This document shows positions 33,972 to 45,001 of a stretch of DNA of 64,000 nt, in pieces. The stretch is from Burkholderiaceae bacterium. GTDB lineage: Bacteria > Pseudomonadota > Gammaproteobacteria > Burkholderiales > Burkholderiaceae_D. The translations under genes and the position numbers were made by a program. Below the pieces are notes generated by a model. That model had not been told where the DNA came from, did no database searches, and was given only the letters and a program-made list of their open reading frames with translations. The stretch's first letter is position 1; each line of letters opens with the position of its first letter. The stretch lies in NCBI GenBank assembly GCA_031291325.1, contig JARLJG010000002.1:1-64000 (forward strand), given 5' to 3'.

Positions 33972-35465
33972 TCAAATGTGATAGACGCCGTTGAAAATAT
34001 TGACTCTTGAAACGGCAGGCAACTGCACGTTGACCTGGAGTTCCACGGCGACGAAACTCTCGATTGCATCCAGAAGTTTCATTTCTACGGTCGGCTCGTT
34101 AGACATGCCAACATAAGCAGGAATATCGTCGCCCATGTAGTTTCCATCAAATGCGGATTTAAGGGTCGTTGCTTGTCCCCCCGTGATGTTCCCGCCCAAC
34201 AGCGTGTTGCGCAACCATCCGGAAGTTTGTTGCGTCAAATCGGTGTGGCCCGCAGCGGCTGGCGGTTGGAGGGGGAAAGGCACGACGTTGGCCGTGCTTA
34301 CTTGCACCCATGCGCCGGTATTTGCATTCCATCGATGACACGCTGCATCGATCGCATTCGGATAAAAATGCTGGCTTGCCGCCAGCGTACCGGCTATGGG
34401 CCCCACCGCCGCCGCCGGGTATCCGACATCCACCGACACGTGTATCGAGCGATTCAAGGCATCTTGTCCCTGGCAAGCCACCTCAAACGCGCGCCAGCCC
34501 GCGTCGTGGTTAGTGGCATGACTAGTCGGCACCAGATTGTTTTGATCGCCAAGCCCGCCAATCTGTTGATTGATCAGATGGAAACGCACCCATGGGCCGG
34601 TGGCACCGACGCCCTGTATGTAGGGCCAGCCGTTGATTATCACCCCGGGCCCGGTACCGACCAGATCGTTTCCACCGATCCGCGTGGTGATGTGGCTTTC
34701 CGTGGGCACACCGGCGGCGTTGAGCGTTCGCCCGCGCGTGCCGTTTGCTGGAGGCGCCGCAGGGGGAGCGACGAGCCGTTGAATCGGCTGTATCGCGCCC
34801 GCCGCCGCATATTGGCGCTGGATCGGCCCTTTGACGGAATAGCCAACCGTCGCCGCCTTTGCGCCCATCGTATCCGCCTCGCGCTCCAGCGTCTTGTCGT
34901 CATTGACCGGCACGCGACCCTTCATCTGCATGGTGGGCGTCACCCTGCCCTGCGCTTGCTGCACCACATGCCAGGCTTCGTGCGGCAAATGCTTTTCCTG
35001 TCCGGGCGCGACATGAATCTCGCCTCCCTGCGCGTAGGCGTGGGCGTTCAACTGCGCCGGTTGCGACGAGTTGTAATGCACGTTGACATGATCCATGCTC
35101 ATGCCCGAGAGCGCTTCGACACCGGACTTGAGCCGGTCGGGCAGGCCGGTTCGGTTGGTTTTTTGCGCGGCTTGCGCGGTTTGCCGCTGGATCGCAGCGC
35201 CGAACATGCCGCTGCTCGCTTTTCTTTGCGCCGCCATGTGCGGGCCGCCATCGACGCTGTCATGCATCGCGCGCTGCGCGATAAGACGCGGGCTGTTTGC
35301 CACCATATCGGCCAACTTGCGTTGGCTCGCCGACTGCGGCCGGTTGTCGACGAAAGCCCCGTGTTGCCCTGCCATGCGGTCCGCGCTGTATCGCGCTGCC
35401 TGCATTGAACCAGCCTGCGCCCGCTCGGTGGATATTTCAGAGGAAGGAGATTGTCGCTGTACCAT
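33972..35465 (-). CDS. DUF4157-domain protein with possible nuclease-like C-terminus
   Basis: 497 residues. The N-terminal ~100 are disordered and rich in Gln, Ala, Ser and Arg with recurring xQRxx motifs. Residues ~107-200 are DUF4157: [26 protein letters not shown], then HEAWHVVQQ (H162-E163-H166) and LEREADTMG (Glu196), a zinc-protease-like HExxH...E pattern. The C-terminal part contains [35 protein letters not shown], similar to modules of non-specific nuclease-like or polymorphic toxin tails. DUF4157 proteins are often cargo of contractile injection systems, but none is encoded here. No signal peptide and no immunity gene is obvious. Confidence 0.75.
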   Translation of the reverse strand: MVQRQSPSSEISTERAQAGSMQAARYSADRMAGQHGAFVDNRPQSASQRKLADMVANSPRLIAQRAMHDSVDGGPHMAAQRKASSGMFGAAIQRQTAQAAQKTNRTGLPDRLKSGVEALSGMSMDHVNVHYNSSQPAQLNAHAYAQGGEIHVAPGQEKHLPHEAWHVVQQAQGRVTPTMQMKGRVPVNDDKTLEREADTMGAKAATVGYSVKGPIQRQYAAAGAIQPIQRLVAPPAAPPANGTRGRTLNAAGVPTESHITTRIGGNDLVGTGPGVIINGWPYIQGVGATGPWVRFHLINQQIGGLGDQNNLVPTSHATNHDAGWRAFEVACQGQDALNRSIHVSVDVGYPAAAVGPIAGTLAASQHFYPNAIDAACHRWNANTGAWVQVSTANVVPFPLQPPAAAGHTDLTQQTSGWLRNTLLGGNITGGQATTLKSAFDGNYMGDDIPAYVGMSNEPTVEMKLLDAIESFVAVELQVNVQLPAVSRVNIFNGVYHI

Positions 35466-35701
35466 CTCAAGCGGTCATAGCAAGTTTGTCAGTTGATTTT
35501 CGGTGCATCCTATCGGCACGGCGACGTTCCCGGAGCGTGGCGCCGTTTGCAATGTTCCCATGAAAGCGGCAGCTTGCGGAACCTGTCAGAAATGACAGGT
35601 GCGATCATTGTTTGTGCGTGTTAGCGCTTTAAGATTTATTCAACTAAATGGCAATTTTTGGCGAAGGCCGGGAGATCGCGCAATCTCGCGAGGGGTGAAA
35701 C

Positions 35702-35733
35702 AAAAAAAGACTTAGGTTTTACCCTAAGTCTTT
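35702..35733 (-). terminator. Terminator of tRNA-Val
   Basis: On the minus strand AAAGACTTAGG (35733-35723) pairs with CCTAAGTCTTT (35716-35706) and runs into a T-stretch at 35708-35702, 20 bp after the tRNA 3' end. Confidence 0.8.
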
Positions 35734-35752
35734 GATTTTTGCCACCAAATAT

Positions 35753-35829
35753 TGGTAGGCACGATTGGACTCGAACCAACGACCCCTACCATGTCAAGGT
35801 AGTGCTCTAACCAGCTGAGCTACGCGCCT
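35753..35829 (-). tRNA. tRNA-Val (anticodon GAC)
   Basis: 77 nt. The acceptor stem AGGCGCG pairs with CGTGCCT and is followed by encoded ACCA. The D-arm reads GCTCAGCTGGTTAGAGC, the anticodon stem CTACC/GGTAG encloses the loop TTGACAT (GAC), and the T-arm is GTTGGTTCGAGTCCAAT. All arms pair, so it is a functional gene. Confidence 0.97.
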
Positions 35830-35948
35830 GTAAAGAAACGAGATTATAGGGACTTTTTTTCATCCGCGCTAGCCCTTGGGCAATAAATTTTCAGGAAATT
35901 TGCTTCGATGCCGGGTTTTCCCTATCGAAGCGCGTGGCGAAACCGATC

Positions 35949-36737
35949 TCAGGCATTGCTGAGCAGCCAGGAATTGATCCAGTTCAGCCCGTCCGAGGTG
36001 CCCGCCTTGGGCCGGTATTCGCAGCCGACCCAGCCTTGGTAGCCCAGTTCGTCCATCAGGCGGAACAGATACGGGTAATGCACTTCGCCGCGATCGGGCT
36101 CGTGCCGCTCCGGCACGCCGGCGATCTGCATGTGGCCGATGCCGTGCAGATCGCGCTTCAACTTGGTTGCCAGGTCGCCCTCGACGATTTGGCAATGATA
36201 TAAATCGAATAACACTTTCAGGTTGGACGCGCCCACTTCGCGGCAGATCGCGTGGGCGTCGTCCTGGTAATTCAAGAAGTAACCGGGCATGTCGCGCGGG
36301 TTGATCGGCTCGATCAAGATGGTGACGCCGTGCTCTGCCGCTTGCCGCGCCGCATAATCGAGATTGCCCAAGTAGACGTCGCGGCACTGCGCGCGTTCGT
36401 GCTCGGGCGGCTGCACGCCGGCCATCACATGCAGGCATTGGTTACCCAGCACATGCGCGTAGCCCAACGCGCGCTCCATGCCGCGCCGAAACTCGTCCTC
36501 GCGCCCTGGCAGGCAGGCGATGCCGCGTTCGCCGGCCGCCCAGTCGCCTGGCGGGCAATTGAACAAGGCTTGCGTCAAGCCGTGCCGATCCAGCCGCGCC
36601 CGGATATCGCCCACCAGATAGCTATACGGAAACAGGAACTCGACGCCCTTGAAGCCGTCTTCCGCAGCGGCGGCGAAGCGGTCGAGGAAATCGACCTCGT
36701 TATACATCATCGAGAGGTTGGCGGCAAATTTTGGCAT
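35949..36737 (-). CDS. hyi: Hydroxypyruvate isomerase
   Basis: 262 residues from [40 protein letters not shown], the N-terminus of the Hyi TIM barrel. It interconverts hydroxypyruvate and tartronate semialdehyde in glyoxylate metabolism. Metal and substrate residues fall in ILIEPIN (Glu), [10 protein letters not shown] (Asp-His), [17 protein letters not shown] and [10 protein letters not shown] (Glu), as in the xylose-isomerase-like family. The frame stays open far upstream, but family length (258 in E. coli) fixes the start at 36737. No gcl or glxR neighbour is present. Confidence 0.9.
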   Translation of the reverse strand: MPKFAANLSMMYNEVDFLDRFAAAAEDGFKGVEFLFPYSYLVGDIRARLDRHGLTQALFNCPPGDWAAGERGIACLPGREDEFRRGMERALGYAHVLGNQCLHVMAGVQPPEHERAQCRDVYLGNLDYAARQAAEHGVTILIEPINPRDMPGYFLNYQDDAHAICREVGASNLKVLFDLYHCQIVEGDLATKLKRDLHGIGHMQIAGVPERHEPDRGEVHYPYLFRLMDELGYQGWVGCEYRPKAGTSDGLNWINSWLLSNA

Positions 36738-36758
36738 GGCGGTCGTCAAGCAGGTAAA

Positions 36759-36791
36759 AGAAGATACGAAGAAGATACGAAGAAGATACGC
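36759..36791. repeat. 11-bp tandem repeat (3 units)
   Basis: AGAAGATACG[A/C] occurs three times in direct succession in the promoter region between hyi and the CDF transporter. Confidence 0.8.
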
Positions 36792-36929
36792 CCGTATTGA
36801 ATCAGGCTGCCGCATGGGCGTCAATCGCAAATCCGCGCGATCGCCATGATCGAACACGAATCCCGGCATTTTCCGGTACACTCGCAGACCGGCGCAATGC
36901 CGCCCGCATCCACTTTTTTCCGAACACGC

Positions 36930-37865
36930 ATGCCGAACCAGACCAAACGCGAACCATCGACCCACCTGCACGCGCACCGCGCCGGCGACGCCAGCCAGCA
37001 GCATGTGCTGACCGGCAGCCGCAGCCAGAAGATCCTGGCGTGGTCGCTGCTGTTGACGCTGGGTTTCGCGCTGGTCGAAGTCGGCGCCGGGGTCTGGTCG
37101 AATTCGCTGGCGCTGATCTCCGACGCCGGCCACATGGCCACCGATGCCATCGCGCTCGGGCTGGCGCTGCTGGCGCAAATTGTCGCCAAGCGCCCGCCTT
37201 CGGCCAAGCATTCGTTCGGCTTTGGCCGGGCCGAAGCGCTGGCCGCCTTCGTCAACGGCCTGGCGTTGCTGGCGGTGATCGCCTGGATCGGCTTCCAGGC
37301 CGCCATGCGGCTGATGCACCCGGAAGCGGTGCAAGGCGGCACCGTCATGGCCGTCGGCGGGCTCGGCCTGCTGGTCAACCTGATGGTTGCGTGGATCCTG
37401 TCGCGCGACCAGAGCAGCGTCAATACCAAGGCGGCGCTGGTGCACGTGATGGGCGACCTGCTGGGCTCGATCGCCGCGCTCGCCTCCGGCGCCATCATCT
37501 ATTACACCGGCTGGCTGCAGGCCGACCCGCTGCTATCGGTGTTCGTGACGCTGCTGATCCTGAATTCGACGGTCGGCGTGCTGCGCGAGTCGTATCACTT
37601 CCTGATGGAAGGCGTGCCGCACGATGTCGACTACCTGAAGGTCGGCGAACACCTGGCGCAAGTGGCCGGCGTGTTGTCGGTGCACGATCTGCATGTCTGG
37701 GAAATGACGCCCGGCGAGGCTGCGCTGATCGGCCACGTCGAAATCCGCGACCTGCAGGAATGGCCGACCGTGCTGCGCGCGATCAAGCACATGCTGCTGG
37801 AGCAACACGGGATCGATCATGTGACCCTGCAGGCAGAATTGCCGGAGATGCTGGGCCAGACCTAA
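36930..37865 (+). CDS. Cation diffusion facilitator (zinc/divalent metal exporter)
   Basis: 311 residues from [20 protein letters not shown], with a His-containing N-terminal stretch, six membrane helices and a cytoplasmic C-terminal domain. The two metal-site motifs of the ZitB/CzcD branch are intact: [10 protein letters not shown] in helix 2 and [11 protein letters not shown] (H-x3-D) in helix 5. The C-terminal [22 protein letters not shown] follows the family. It exports Zn2+ or related ions by proton exchange. It is divergent from hyi. Confidence 0.9.
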   Translation: MPNQTKREPSTHLHAHRAGDASQQHVLTGSRSQKILAWSLLLTLGFALVEVGAGVWSNSLALISDAGHMATDAIALGLALLAQIVAKRPPSAKHSFGFGRAEALAAFVNGLALLAVIAWIGFQAAMRLMHPEAVQGGTVMAVGGLGLLVNLMVAWILSRDQSSVNTKAALVHVMGDLLGSIAALASGAIIYYTGWLQADPLLSVFVTLLILNSTVGVLRESYHFLMEGVPHDVDYLKVGEHLAQVAGVLSVHDLHVWEMTPGEAALIGHVEIRDLQEWPTVLRAIKHMLLEQHGIDHVTLQAELPEMLGQT

Positions 37866-38047
37866 GAGTTGCGCACAATCACGCTTTCCAAACCGACAAA
37901 AATGGCTTCTATCCGGCAACGCCCGTGGTAAAATCCTGCCCGGCGAATTCCGCGTGCGTGGTGCTGTATTGCTTGGCAAAAATGTTGTTCTAGTTGCTGG
38001 CAAACCCGACCAACATTTCAATCCAAGCAACTAGACGAGGCCAACCG

Positions 38048-39256
38048 ATGCCCTCCGGCACCATTTTAGTCATCAACTGCGGCAGTTCTTCAATCAAATT
38101 CGCTTTAGTCGATCCACAGCAGCCGACTTTTCCATTGAACGGCCTGGCAGAACGCCTGGGCTCGCCGGAGGCGGCATTGCACTGGCAACAAGACGGCCAA
38201 AAACACAGCGTCGCGATTGCCGGCGCCGACCACCTTGCTGCGCTGGCGCAGTTGCTGCCCCTGGTGCAAACAGTCGCCGGCGCGCAATTGGCCGGCATCG
38301 GCCATCGCGTGGTGCATGGCGGCGAACACTTCTCCGCCGCCAGCCGCATCGATGCGCTGACGGTGGCAGCGATTCGTGCAACCGCACCGTTGGCGCCGTT
38401 GCACAATCCCGCCAACCTGCAAGGCATCGATGCCGCGCTGGCACTGTTTCCCGATCTGCCGCAGGTAGCGGTGTTCGATACCGCCTTTCATCAGGATTTG
38501 CCCGAACATGCGTATCGCTATGCGTTACCCGAAACCTTGTACCGCGAGCATGGCGTGCGCCGCTACGGTTTTCACGGCACCAGTCACCGTTATGTGAGCA
38601 TGCGCGCAGCCGAGATGGCCGGCCTGCCGGTTGCCGACAGTTGCTGGTTGTCGGCCCACCTGGGCAACGGCAGCTCCACCTGCGCCATCGTCAACGGCCG
38701 CAGCCGCGACACCAGCATGGGCTTGACGCCGCTGGAAGGCTTGGTCATGGGCACGCGCAGCGGCGACGTCGACCCCAACCTGTTCGGCCACTTGTCGCGC
38801 ACGCTCGGCTGGAGCCTGGAGCAAACCGAGCACATGCTCAATCACGACAGCGGCTTGCTGGGCTTGTCGGGACTGTCCAACGATATGCGCAGCCTGGAGC
38901 AGGCGCACGCGGAAGGGCATCCCGGCGCCACCCTGGCGATCGAAGTATTTTGCTACCGACTGGCCAAATCGCTGGCCGCCATGGGCTGCGCGTTGCCGCA
39001 ACTGGACGGACTGATTTTTACCGGCGGCATCGGCGAAAATTCCGCGCTGGTGCGCAGCAAGACCGTGGGCCATTTGAAACTCCTCAATCTCCGGCTCGAT
39101 CCCGCCGCCAATGCCGCCTGCGTGCGCGGCGCCAGCGGCCCGATCGGGGAAAGCGGCCATCCGCGCGTGCTGGTCGTCCCCACCAACGAAGAGCGGCAAA
39201 TCGCGCTCGATACACTGGCGGAGATCGCCCCGCCCACACCACAGAATCAAGGATAG
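38048..39256 (+). CDS. ackA: Acetate kinase
   Basis: 402 residues. It phosphorylates acetate with ATP and, in reverse, yields ATP from acetyl phosphate. Landmarks: [15 protein letters not shown] (phosphate-binding loop), [39 protein letters not shown] and [12 protein letters not shown]. The start at ATG 38048 matches the conserved N-terminus. pta follows after four bases, so AckA and Pta form the acetyl-CoA/acetate overflow pathway as one operon, with ackA first. Confidence 0.95.
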   Translation: MPSGTILVINCGSSSIKFALVDPQQPTFPLNGLAERLGSPEAALHWQQDGQKHSVAIAGADHLAALAQLLPLVQTVAGAQLAGIGHRVVHGGEHFSAASRIDALTVAAIRATAPLAPLHNPANLQGIDAALALFPDLPQVAVFDTAFHQDLPEHAYRYALPETLYREHGVRRYGFHGTSHRYVSMRAAEMAGLPVADSCWLSAHLGNGSSTCAIVNGRSRDTSMGLTPLEGLVMGTRSGDVDPNLFGHLSRTLGWSLEQTEHMLNHDSGLLGLSGLSNDMRSLEQAHAEGHPGATLAIEVFCYRLAKSLAAMGCALPQLDGLIFTGGIGENSALVRSKTVGHLKLLNLRLDPAANAACVRGASGPIGESGHPRVLVVPTNEERQIALDTLAEIAPPTPQNQG

Positions 39257-39260
39257 TTGC

Positions 39261-41369
39261 ATGCACACATTTCTACTCGTTCCGACCGACTTCGGGGTCG
39301 GCCTCACCTCGGTCAGTTTAGGAATGGTGCGGGCCCTGGAACTGGCCGGCTTGAAGGTCGGTTTTTGCAAGCCGATTGCACAGGAATATGCCGACAGTTC
39401 CGGCCCCGAGCACTCCACCGAATTGATCGCCCGCACGCACGGCTTGAAGTCGCCGAAACCGCTGGACTTGGCTTACGTGGAACGGCGTTTGAGCGATGGC
39501 CAGCTGGACGAATTGATGGAAGAGATCATCCACCTGCACCAGCAGGCGGCGCTCGGCCACGACGTGGTGATCGTCGAAGGATTGGTGCTCAGCCCGCAAA
39601 CCAGCTTTGCCCGGCAAATCAATTTGCAAGTGGCGAAAAGCCTGGATGCCGACGTGATCGTGGTTTCTGGAGCGGAGCAGGAAAGCCTCAAGGAACTGTT
39701 CGACCGCGTCGAAATTCTGATGCAGCTGTTCGGCGGCACCAAGGCGCCCAACGTGCTCGGCGTCATCCTCAACAAGGTTCGTTTCCCCGAAGCGGTGGAG
39801 TCCTTCGCCCGCAGCCTGAGCGGCCTGCCCTGCCTGCAAGACGGCGCGCCGATGCGCGTGCTGGGCAGCATTCCGTGGCAAAAGCAACTCACGGCCCCGC
39901 GCACCCGCGATGTCGCCGACATGCTCGGCGCCCAGGTGCTGTACGCCGGCGACTACGAACAGCGCCGTGTGCAATCGATCATCCTGTGCGCGCGCGCGGT
40001 GTCGAACACCGTGGAACTGTTCAAACCCGGCGTGCTGGTGGTCACACCCGGCGACCGCGACGACATCATCATGGCCGCCAGCCTGGCCAGCGTCAACGGC
40101 ATTCCGCTGGCCGGTTTGCTGTTGTGCGGCGACTATGCGCCGGATCGGCGCATCATGGAACTGTGCCACGGCGCATTGAAAACCGGTTTGCCGGTCATGC
40201 TGGTGGCCAGCAGTTCCTACAATACGGCGACCAGCCTCGACCGGATGAACCAGGAAATCCCGATCGACGACCGCGAACGCGCCGAGCGCGTCACCGCCTT
40301 CGTCGCCAGCCACATCGACCACGAAATCCTGCGCCTGCGCTGCGGCAGTCCGCGCGAGGCCCATTTGTCGCCGGCGGCCTTTCGCTATCAACTGGTCAAG
40401 CGCGCGCAAGCCGCCAACTGCCGCATCGTGCTGCCCGAAGGCAGCGAACCGCGCACCATCCAAGCCGCAGCGATCTGCCAGGCGCGCGGGATTGCGCGCT
40501 GCGTGCTGCTCGGCAATCCGGACGAAGTGCAATCGGTCGCCAAGGCCCTCGGCATCGATTTGCCGGAAGGCCTGGAAATTCTCGACCCCGAATTGATCCG
40601 CAAGCGCTACATCGCGCCGATGATGGAACTGCGCAAAGCGAAAAAGCTCGACGCGCTGACAGCCGAAGGACAACTGGAAGACTCGGTGGTCCTGGGCACC
40701 ATGATGCTGGCGCTAGACGAAGTCGACGGCCTGGTCTCCGGCGCCGTCCACACCACCGCCAATACCATTCGCCCGGCCCTGCAGTTGATCAAGACCGCGC
40801 CCGAGTACGAATTGGTGTCGTCGCTATTTTTCATGCTGTTGCCCGATCAAGTCGTGGTCTACGCCGACTGCGCGGTCAACCCCGACCCAAGCGCCGCCGA
40901 GCTTGCCGAAATTGCGCTGCAAACCGCAGAATCGGCCACCGCCTTCGGCATCGAGCCACGGGTGGCGATGATCAGCTACTCGACCGGCGACTCCGGCAGC
41001 GGCAGCGATGTCGAGAAGGTGCGCGAAGCGACCCGCCTGGCGCGCGCGCGCCGGCCATCCTTGTTGATCGACGGCCCGCTGCAATACGACGCCGCCGCCA
41101 TCGAAAGCGTCGGCAAGCAAAAAGCCCCCAACAGCGAAGTGGCCGGACGCGCCACGGTATTCGTCTTCCCCGACTTAAACACCGGCAACACCACCTACAA
41201 GGCGGTGCAACGCAGCGCCAGTTGCCTGAGCGTCGGCCCGATGCTGCAAGGCCTGCGCAAGCCGGTCAACGACTTGTCGCGCGGCGCGCTGGTCGACGAT
41301 ATCGTCTATACGATTGCGTTGACTGCGGTGCAGGGTGCGAAGTTGGTGAAGGCGGTCAAGGAAGGCTGA
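39261..41369 (+). CDS. pta: Phosphate acetyltransferase, long form
   Basis: 702 residues: an N-terminal P-loop-like/BioD-type region (HTFLLVPTDFGVGLTSVSLGMVRALE), a DRTGG domain in the middle, and a C-terminal PTA_PTB catalytic domain (NCRIVLPEGSEPRTIQAAAICQARGI ... VSGAVHTTANTIRPALQLIKT ... MISYSTGDSGSGSDVEKV). It converts acetyl-CoA and phosphate to acetyl phosphate. Length matches the E. coli long-form Pta (714). A 12-bp-stem hairpin follows the gene. Confidence 0.95.
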   Translation: MHTFLLVPTDFGVGLTSVSLGMVRALELAGLKVGFCKPIAQEYADSSGPEHSTELIARTHGLKSPKPLDLAYVERRLSDGQLDELMEEIIHLHQQAALGHDVVIVEGLVLSPQTSFARQINLQVAKSLDADVIVVSGAEQESLKELFDRVEILMQLFGGTKAPNVLGVILNKVRFPEAVESFARSLSGLPCLQDGAPMRVLGSIPWQKQLTAPRTRDVADMLGAQVLYAGDYEQRRVQSIILCARAVSNTVELFKPGVLVVTPGDRDDIIMAASLASVNGIPLAGLLLCGDYAPDRRIMELCHGALKTGLPVMLVASSSYNTATSLDRMNQEIPIDDRERAERVTAFVASHIDHEILRLRCGSPREAHLSPAAFRYQLVKRAQAANCRIVLPEGSEPRTIQAAAICQARGIARCVLLGNPDEVQSVAKALGIDLPEGLEILDPELIRKRYIAPMMELRKAKKLDALTAEGQLEDSVVLGTMMLALDEVDGLVSGAVHTTANTIRPALQLIKTAPEYELVSSLFFMLLPDQVVVYADCAVNPDPSAAELAEIALQTAESATAFGIEPRVAMISYSTGDSGSGSDVEKVREATRLARARRPSLLIDGPLQYDAAAIESVGKQKAPNSEVAGRATVFVFPDLNTGNTTYKAVQRSASCLSVGPMLQGLRKPVNDLSRGALVDDIVYTIALTAVQGAKLVKAVKEG

Positions 41370-41378
41370 GGCCGATCG

Positions 41379-41410
41379 CTGCGCTGTCGCCGTCGACCGC
41401 GACAGCGCAG
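41379..41410 (+). terminator. Hairpin after pta
   Basis: CTGCGCTGTCGC pairs perfectly with GCGACAGCGCAG across an 8-nt loop, nine bases after the pta stop. There is no U-run, so it may be an RNA-stabilising hairpin rather than an intrinsic terminator. Confidence 0.5.
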
Positions 41411-41482
41411 AGATAGAATCCGGCGCAGGCGCACGCCGGCGTCTTCAATTCACCCGACGATCATCGACAAAATTGACGTGCG

Positions 41483-41950
41483 CTATTTGTCCAGCACGTT
41501 GAACTTCATCCCCTGCGGCCCGGTTACGTCGCCCAGCTTCATGCCTGCCGGGCAGGCGCCGGTATATTTGGAATCGATGACCATCGCGACGCTATTGTCC
41601 GAGCTTCGCGTCTCGGAGTGATAGCCGGTGTTTCCCGACAATGTCATGACGGTTTTCGAGCGCGAGACCTTGTCGCCGAACTTGCATTCGACTTCGCTGG
41701 AAATCGTCGATCCGCTGTGTTCGGAATGAAGGACCTTGCACGGACGATTTGGATTTTTTTCCTGGTCGTCAGACATTTTCTTGTAGGTCGCGTTATCCAT
41801 GCACATCGTCGACATCGAATTTTTCGTCGCGCCCATGCTGGTGCGCGATTCCCACAGCCCGGCCTTGAGGTCCGGCAATTCGATGGCGGCCACGGTGTTG
41901 GCGATGCCCAATACCGCGAGGACGACGCTTAAGGTCAGAATACGGTTCAT
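41483..41950 (-). CDS. DUF3617 periplasmic protein
   Basis: 155 residues from MNRILTLSVVLAVLGIANTVAA (signal peptide), then IELPDLKAGLWESRTSMGATKNS. The DUF3617 pattern is visible: a strand beginning PGLWE-like, a CMDNATYKKM segment, a RPCKVLHSEHSG turn and GDKVSRSKTVMTLSGNTGYHSETR. Three Cys could form disulfides. The start at 41950 is placed nine bases after AGGAAGG; ATG 41956 is too close to it. Exported, function unknown, single gene. Confidence 0.8.
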   Translation of the reverse strand: MNRILTLSVVLAVLGIANTVAAIELPDLKAGLWESRTSMGATKNSMSTMCMDNATYKKMSDDQEKNPNRPCKVLHSEHSGSTISSEVECKFGDKVSRSKTVMTLSGNTGYHSETRSSDNSVAMVIDSKYTGACPAGMKLGDVTGPQGMKFNVLDK

Positions 41951-42170
41951 ATGCATGTGCCTTCCTGTAGAAATGGTGCCGCCAAGCCTGGTCGGTTTTC
42001 TGCGGTTGCCGCGGCAATGCAGACAGTAGCACCAATCATGAAGCCATGACAAGCTTCGCCATAACACGATTGGCTATGCGGCGACGCGATGGGGCATGCA
42101 ATATTTACCGATGGCAACGACCAATCGGCGCGCGCCGGCTGGAGCCTCTCAAACGCCGGTTCGCCGCCTG

Positions 42171-43628
42171 CTATTTTTCCGCGCCGGCACCCGCAGCCGA
42201 AGATGCGGCAATGTCACCGTGAATCGGCAGCCGCACCTGGAAAGCGCTGCCCTTGCCGGGGGCGCTGTTGACGGAGATTTCTCCGCCATGCCTGCGAACG
42301 ATGTCGTACGACATCGAGAGGCCGAGGCCGGTGCCCTTGCCGACCGGCTTGGTGGTGAAGAAGGGTTCGAAAATCCGTTTTTGCACTTCCGGCGACATGC
42401 CGTTGCCGGTGTCGGCGATTTCGACCCATGCCGTCTCGCCGTCGACCCCGGAGCGCAAGGTGATCGTGCCTTTTTGCTCGATGGCTTGAGCGGCGTTGAC
42501 CAGCAGGTTCATGAATACCTGGTTGATTTGCGCTGCGATGCAATACACGGGCGGCAATTCGCCCAGCTCTTTGACCACCTCGGCCTTGTACTTGATTTCA
42601 TTCCAGACCACGTTGAGGGTGCTGTCGAGACCGGCGTTGAGATCCGCATCCTGCCATTCGACTTCGTTGACGTGCGAAAAATCCTTGAGGTTGGAGACGA
42701 TCTTCTTCACCCGCTCCAGCCCGTCGCGCGATTCGTGGATCAGGTCGCCGATGTCGCCGCGCAGATAGTCGAAATCGGCGGCCTTGAAATCGGCGGCGCT
42801 GGCCTTGCCGTCCCTGGACAACTCGACCAAGGTCAGCAGGCGCTCGACGTAGGTCTTCAAGGTGCCGAGATTGGAATTGACGAAGCCGATCGGATTGTTG
42901 ATTTCGTGCGCGACGCCGGCCGCCAACTGGCCGATCGATGCCATCTTTTCCGACTGCAACAACTGGCTCTGCGTTTGTTCGACCTTTTCCAGCAACAGCT
43001 TGAGATCGTTTTGCTCGTGCTGCAGGGTGACGTTGGCAGCGGCCAATTCGCGCGTGCGGACGCTCACTTTTTCTTCGAGCGTCTGGTTGATCTTGGCCAA
43101 ATCGCGGTTTTGCATCGACAGCACGTGGTAGAGCTGCTGCAAGGCTTCGAGCAACGCAACGGTGGCCGGGTCGCCGCCCTCGGACTCGGCTTCATAGGCG
43201 GCGGCGGCTCTTTCGCCGGCCTTGACGCGCTCGATCTGGCGCGCCATTAGGCGATCTTCGCGCAGGATATGAAAACTGAGCCAGGCAACCAGGAAACCGT
43301 GCAGGATTTCCGCCGGATTCCTCATCGATGCGCGCGAGTTCCACATGGTGACCAATTGCTCGATGAAGCTGGCGTGGTTGGCGCGATGTGTGCGGGCGTG
43401 CCGCTTATCGAGCCGAAACTCGTCCATCAATGCTTCTTCATTGGAAAAATGATAATGCGCGTAATCGGCCAGTTCCTTGAAAATGGCTTGCATCTCGGCT
43501 TCCGTGGTCTGATCGCCGGCCAATAGCCGGTCGCCGACGCGGTTGGTGATACGGACCAGTTGCTGGTGCTGTTCGTCCACCGACGCGATGCCGGTCTCGA
43601 AACACGAATTCCAAACGAACGCTTCCAT
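42171..43628 (-). CDS. Hemerythrin-histidine kinase fusion
   Basis: 485 residues. Residues ~1-130 are a bacteriohemerythrin domain with the di-iron ligand pattern H21, H58/H60, E64, H81/H85, H120 and D125 (DEQHQQL, HYHFSNEE, HRANH, FHILRED). A coiled coil (~150-225) leads to a HisKA-like segment with the phospho-acceptor His241 (GVAHEINNPIGFVNSNL) and a HATPase domain (NLLVNAAQAI, DTGNGM, TTKPVGKGTGLGLSMSYDIV). No membrane helix: a soluble O2-, NO- or iron-sensing kinase. A strong ribosome site (AAAGGAGG) precedes the ATG. No response regulator is adjacent, so its partner is elsewhere. Confidence 0.9.
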   Translation of the reverse strand: MEAFVWNSCFETGIASVDEQHQQLVRITNRVGDRLLAGDQTTEAEMQAIFKELADYAHYHFSNEEALMDEFRLDKRHARTHRANHASFIEQLVTMWNSRASMRNPAEILHGFLVAWLSFHILREDRLMARQIERVKAGERAAAAYEAESEGGDPATVALLEALQQLYHVLSMQNRDLAKINQTLEEKVSVRTRELAAANVTLQHEQNDLKLLLEKVEQTQSQLLQSEKMASIGQLAAGVAHEINNPIGFVNSNLGTLKTYVERLLTLVELSRDGKASAADFKAADFDYLRGDIGDLIHESRDGLERVKKIVSNLKDFSHVNEVEWQDADLNAGLDSTLNVVWNEIKYKAEVVKELGELPPVYCIAAQINQVFMNLLVNAAQAIEQKGTITLRSGVDGETAWVEIADTGNGMSPEVQKRIFEPFFTTKPVGKGTGLGLSMSYDIVRRHGGEISVNSAPGKGSAFQVRLPIHGDIAASSAAGAGAEK

Positions 43629-44826
<1,198 letters not shown>

Positions 44827-45001
44827 GGTTTTCCCGGCGCGTCGCCGGGTCGGGTGCGATCGGCGCAACGCCGCGCCACCTATGCGTCGATTCCGACCGT
44901 TCCGGGACGAAAATACTGCCTTCGCAGTGGCGAATATGCTATCTTGGCAGAGTGGAAGTTAGACGAATCCCTTGAGTGAGTCGCGCCGAAGGAATCCAAC
45001 G

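Noticed and set aside
36738-37445. Upstream extension of hydroxypyruvate isomerase to 498 residues
   Set aside because: The extra residues are antisense to the CDF transporter, and the family length and N-terminal motif place the start at 36737.
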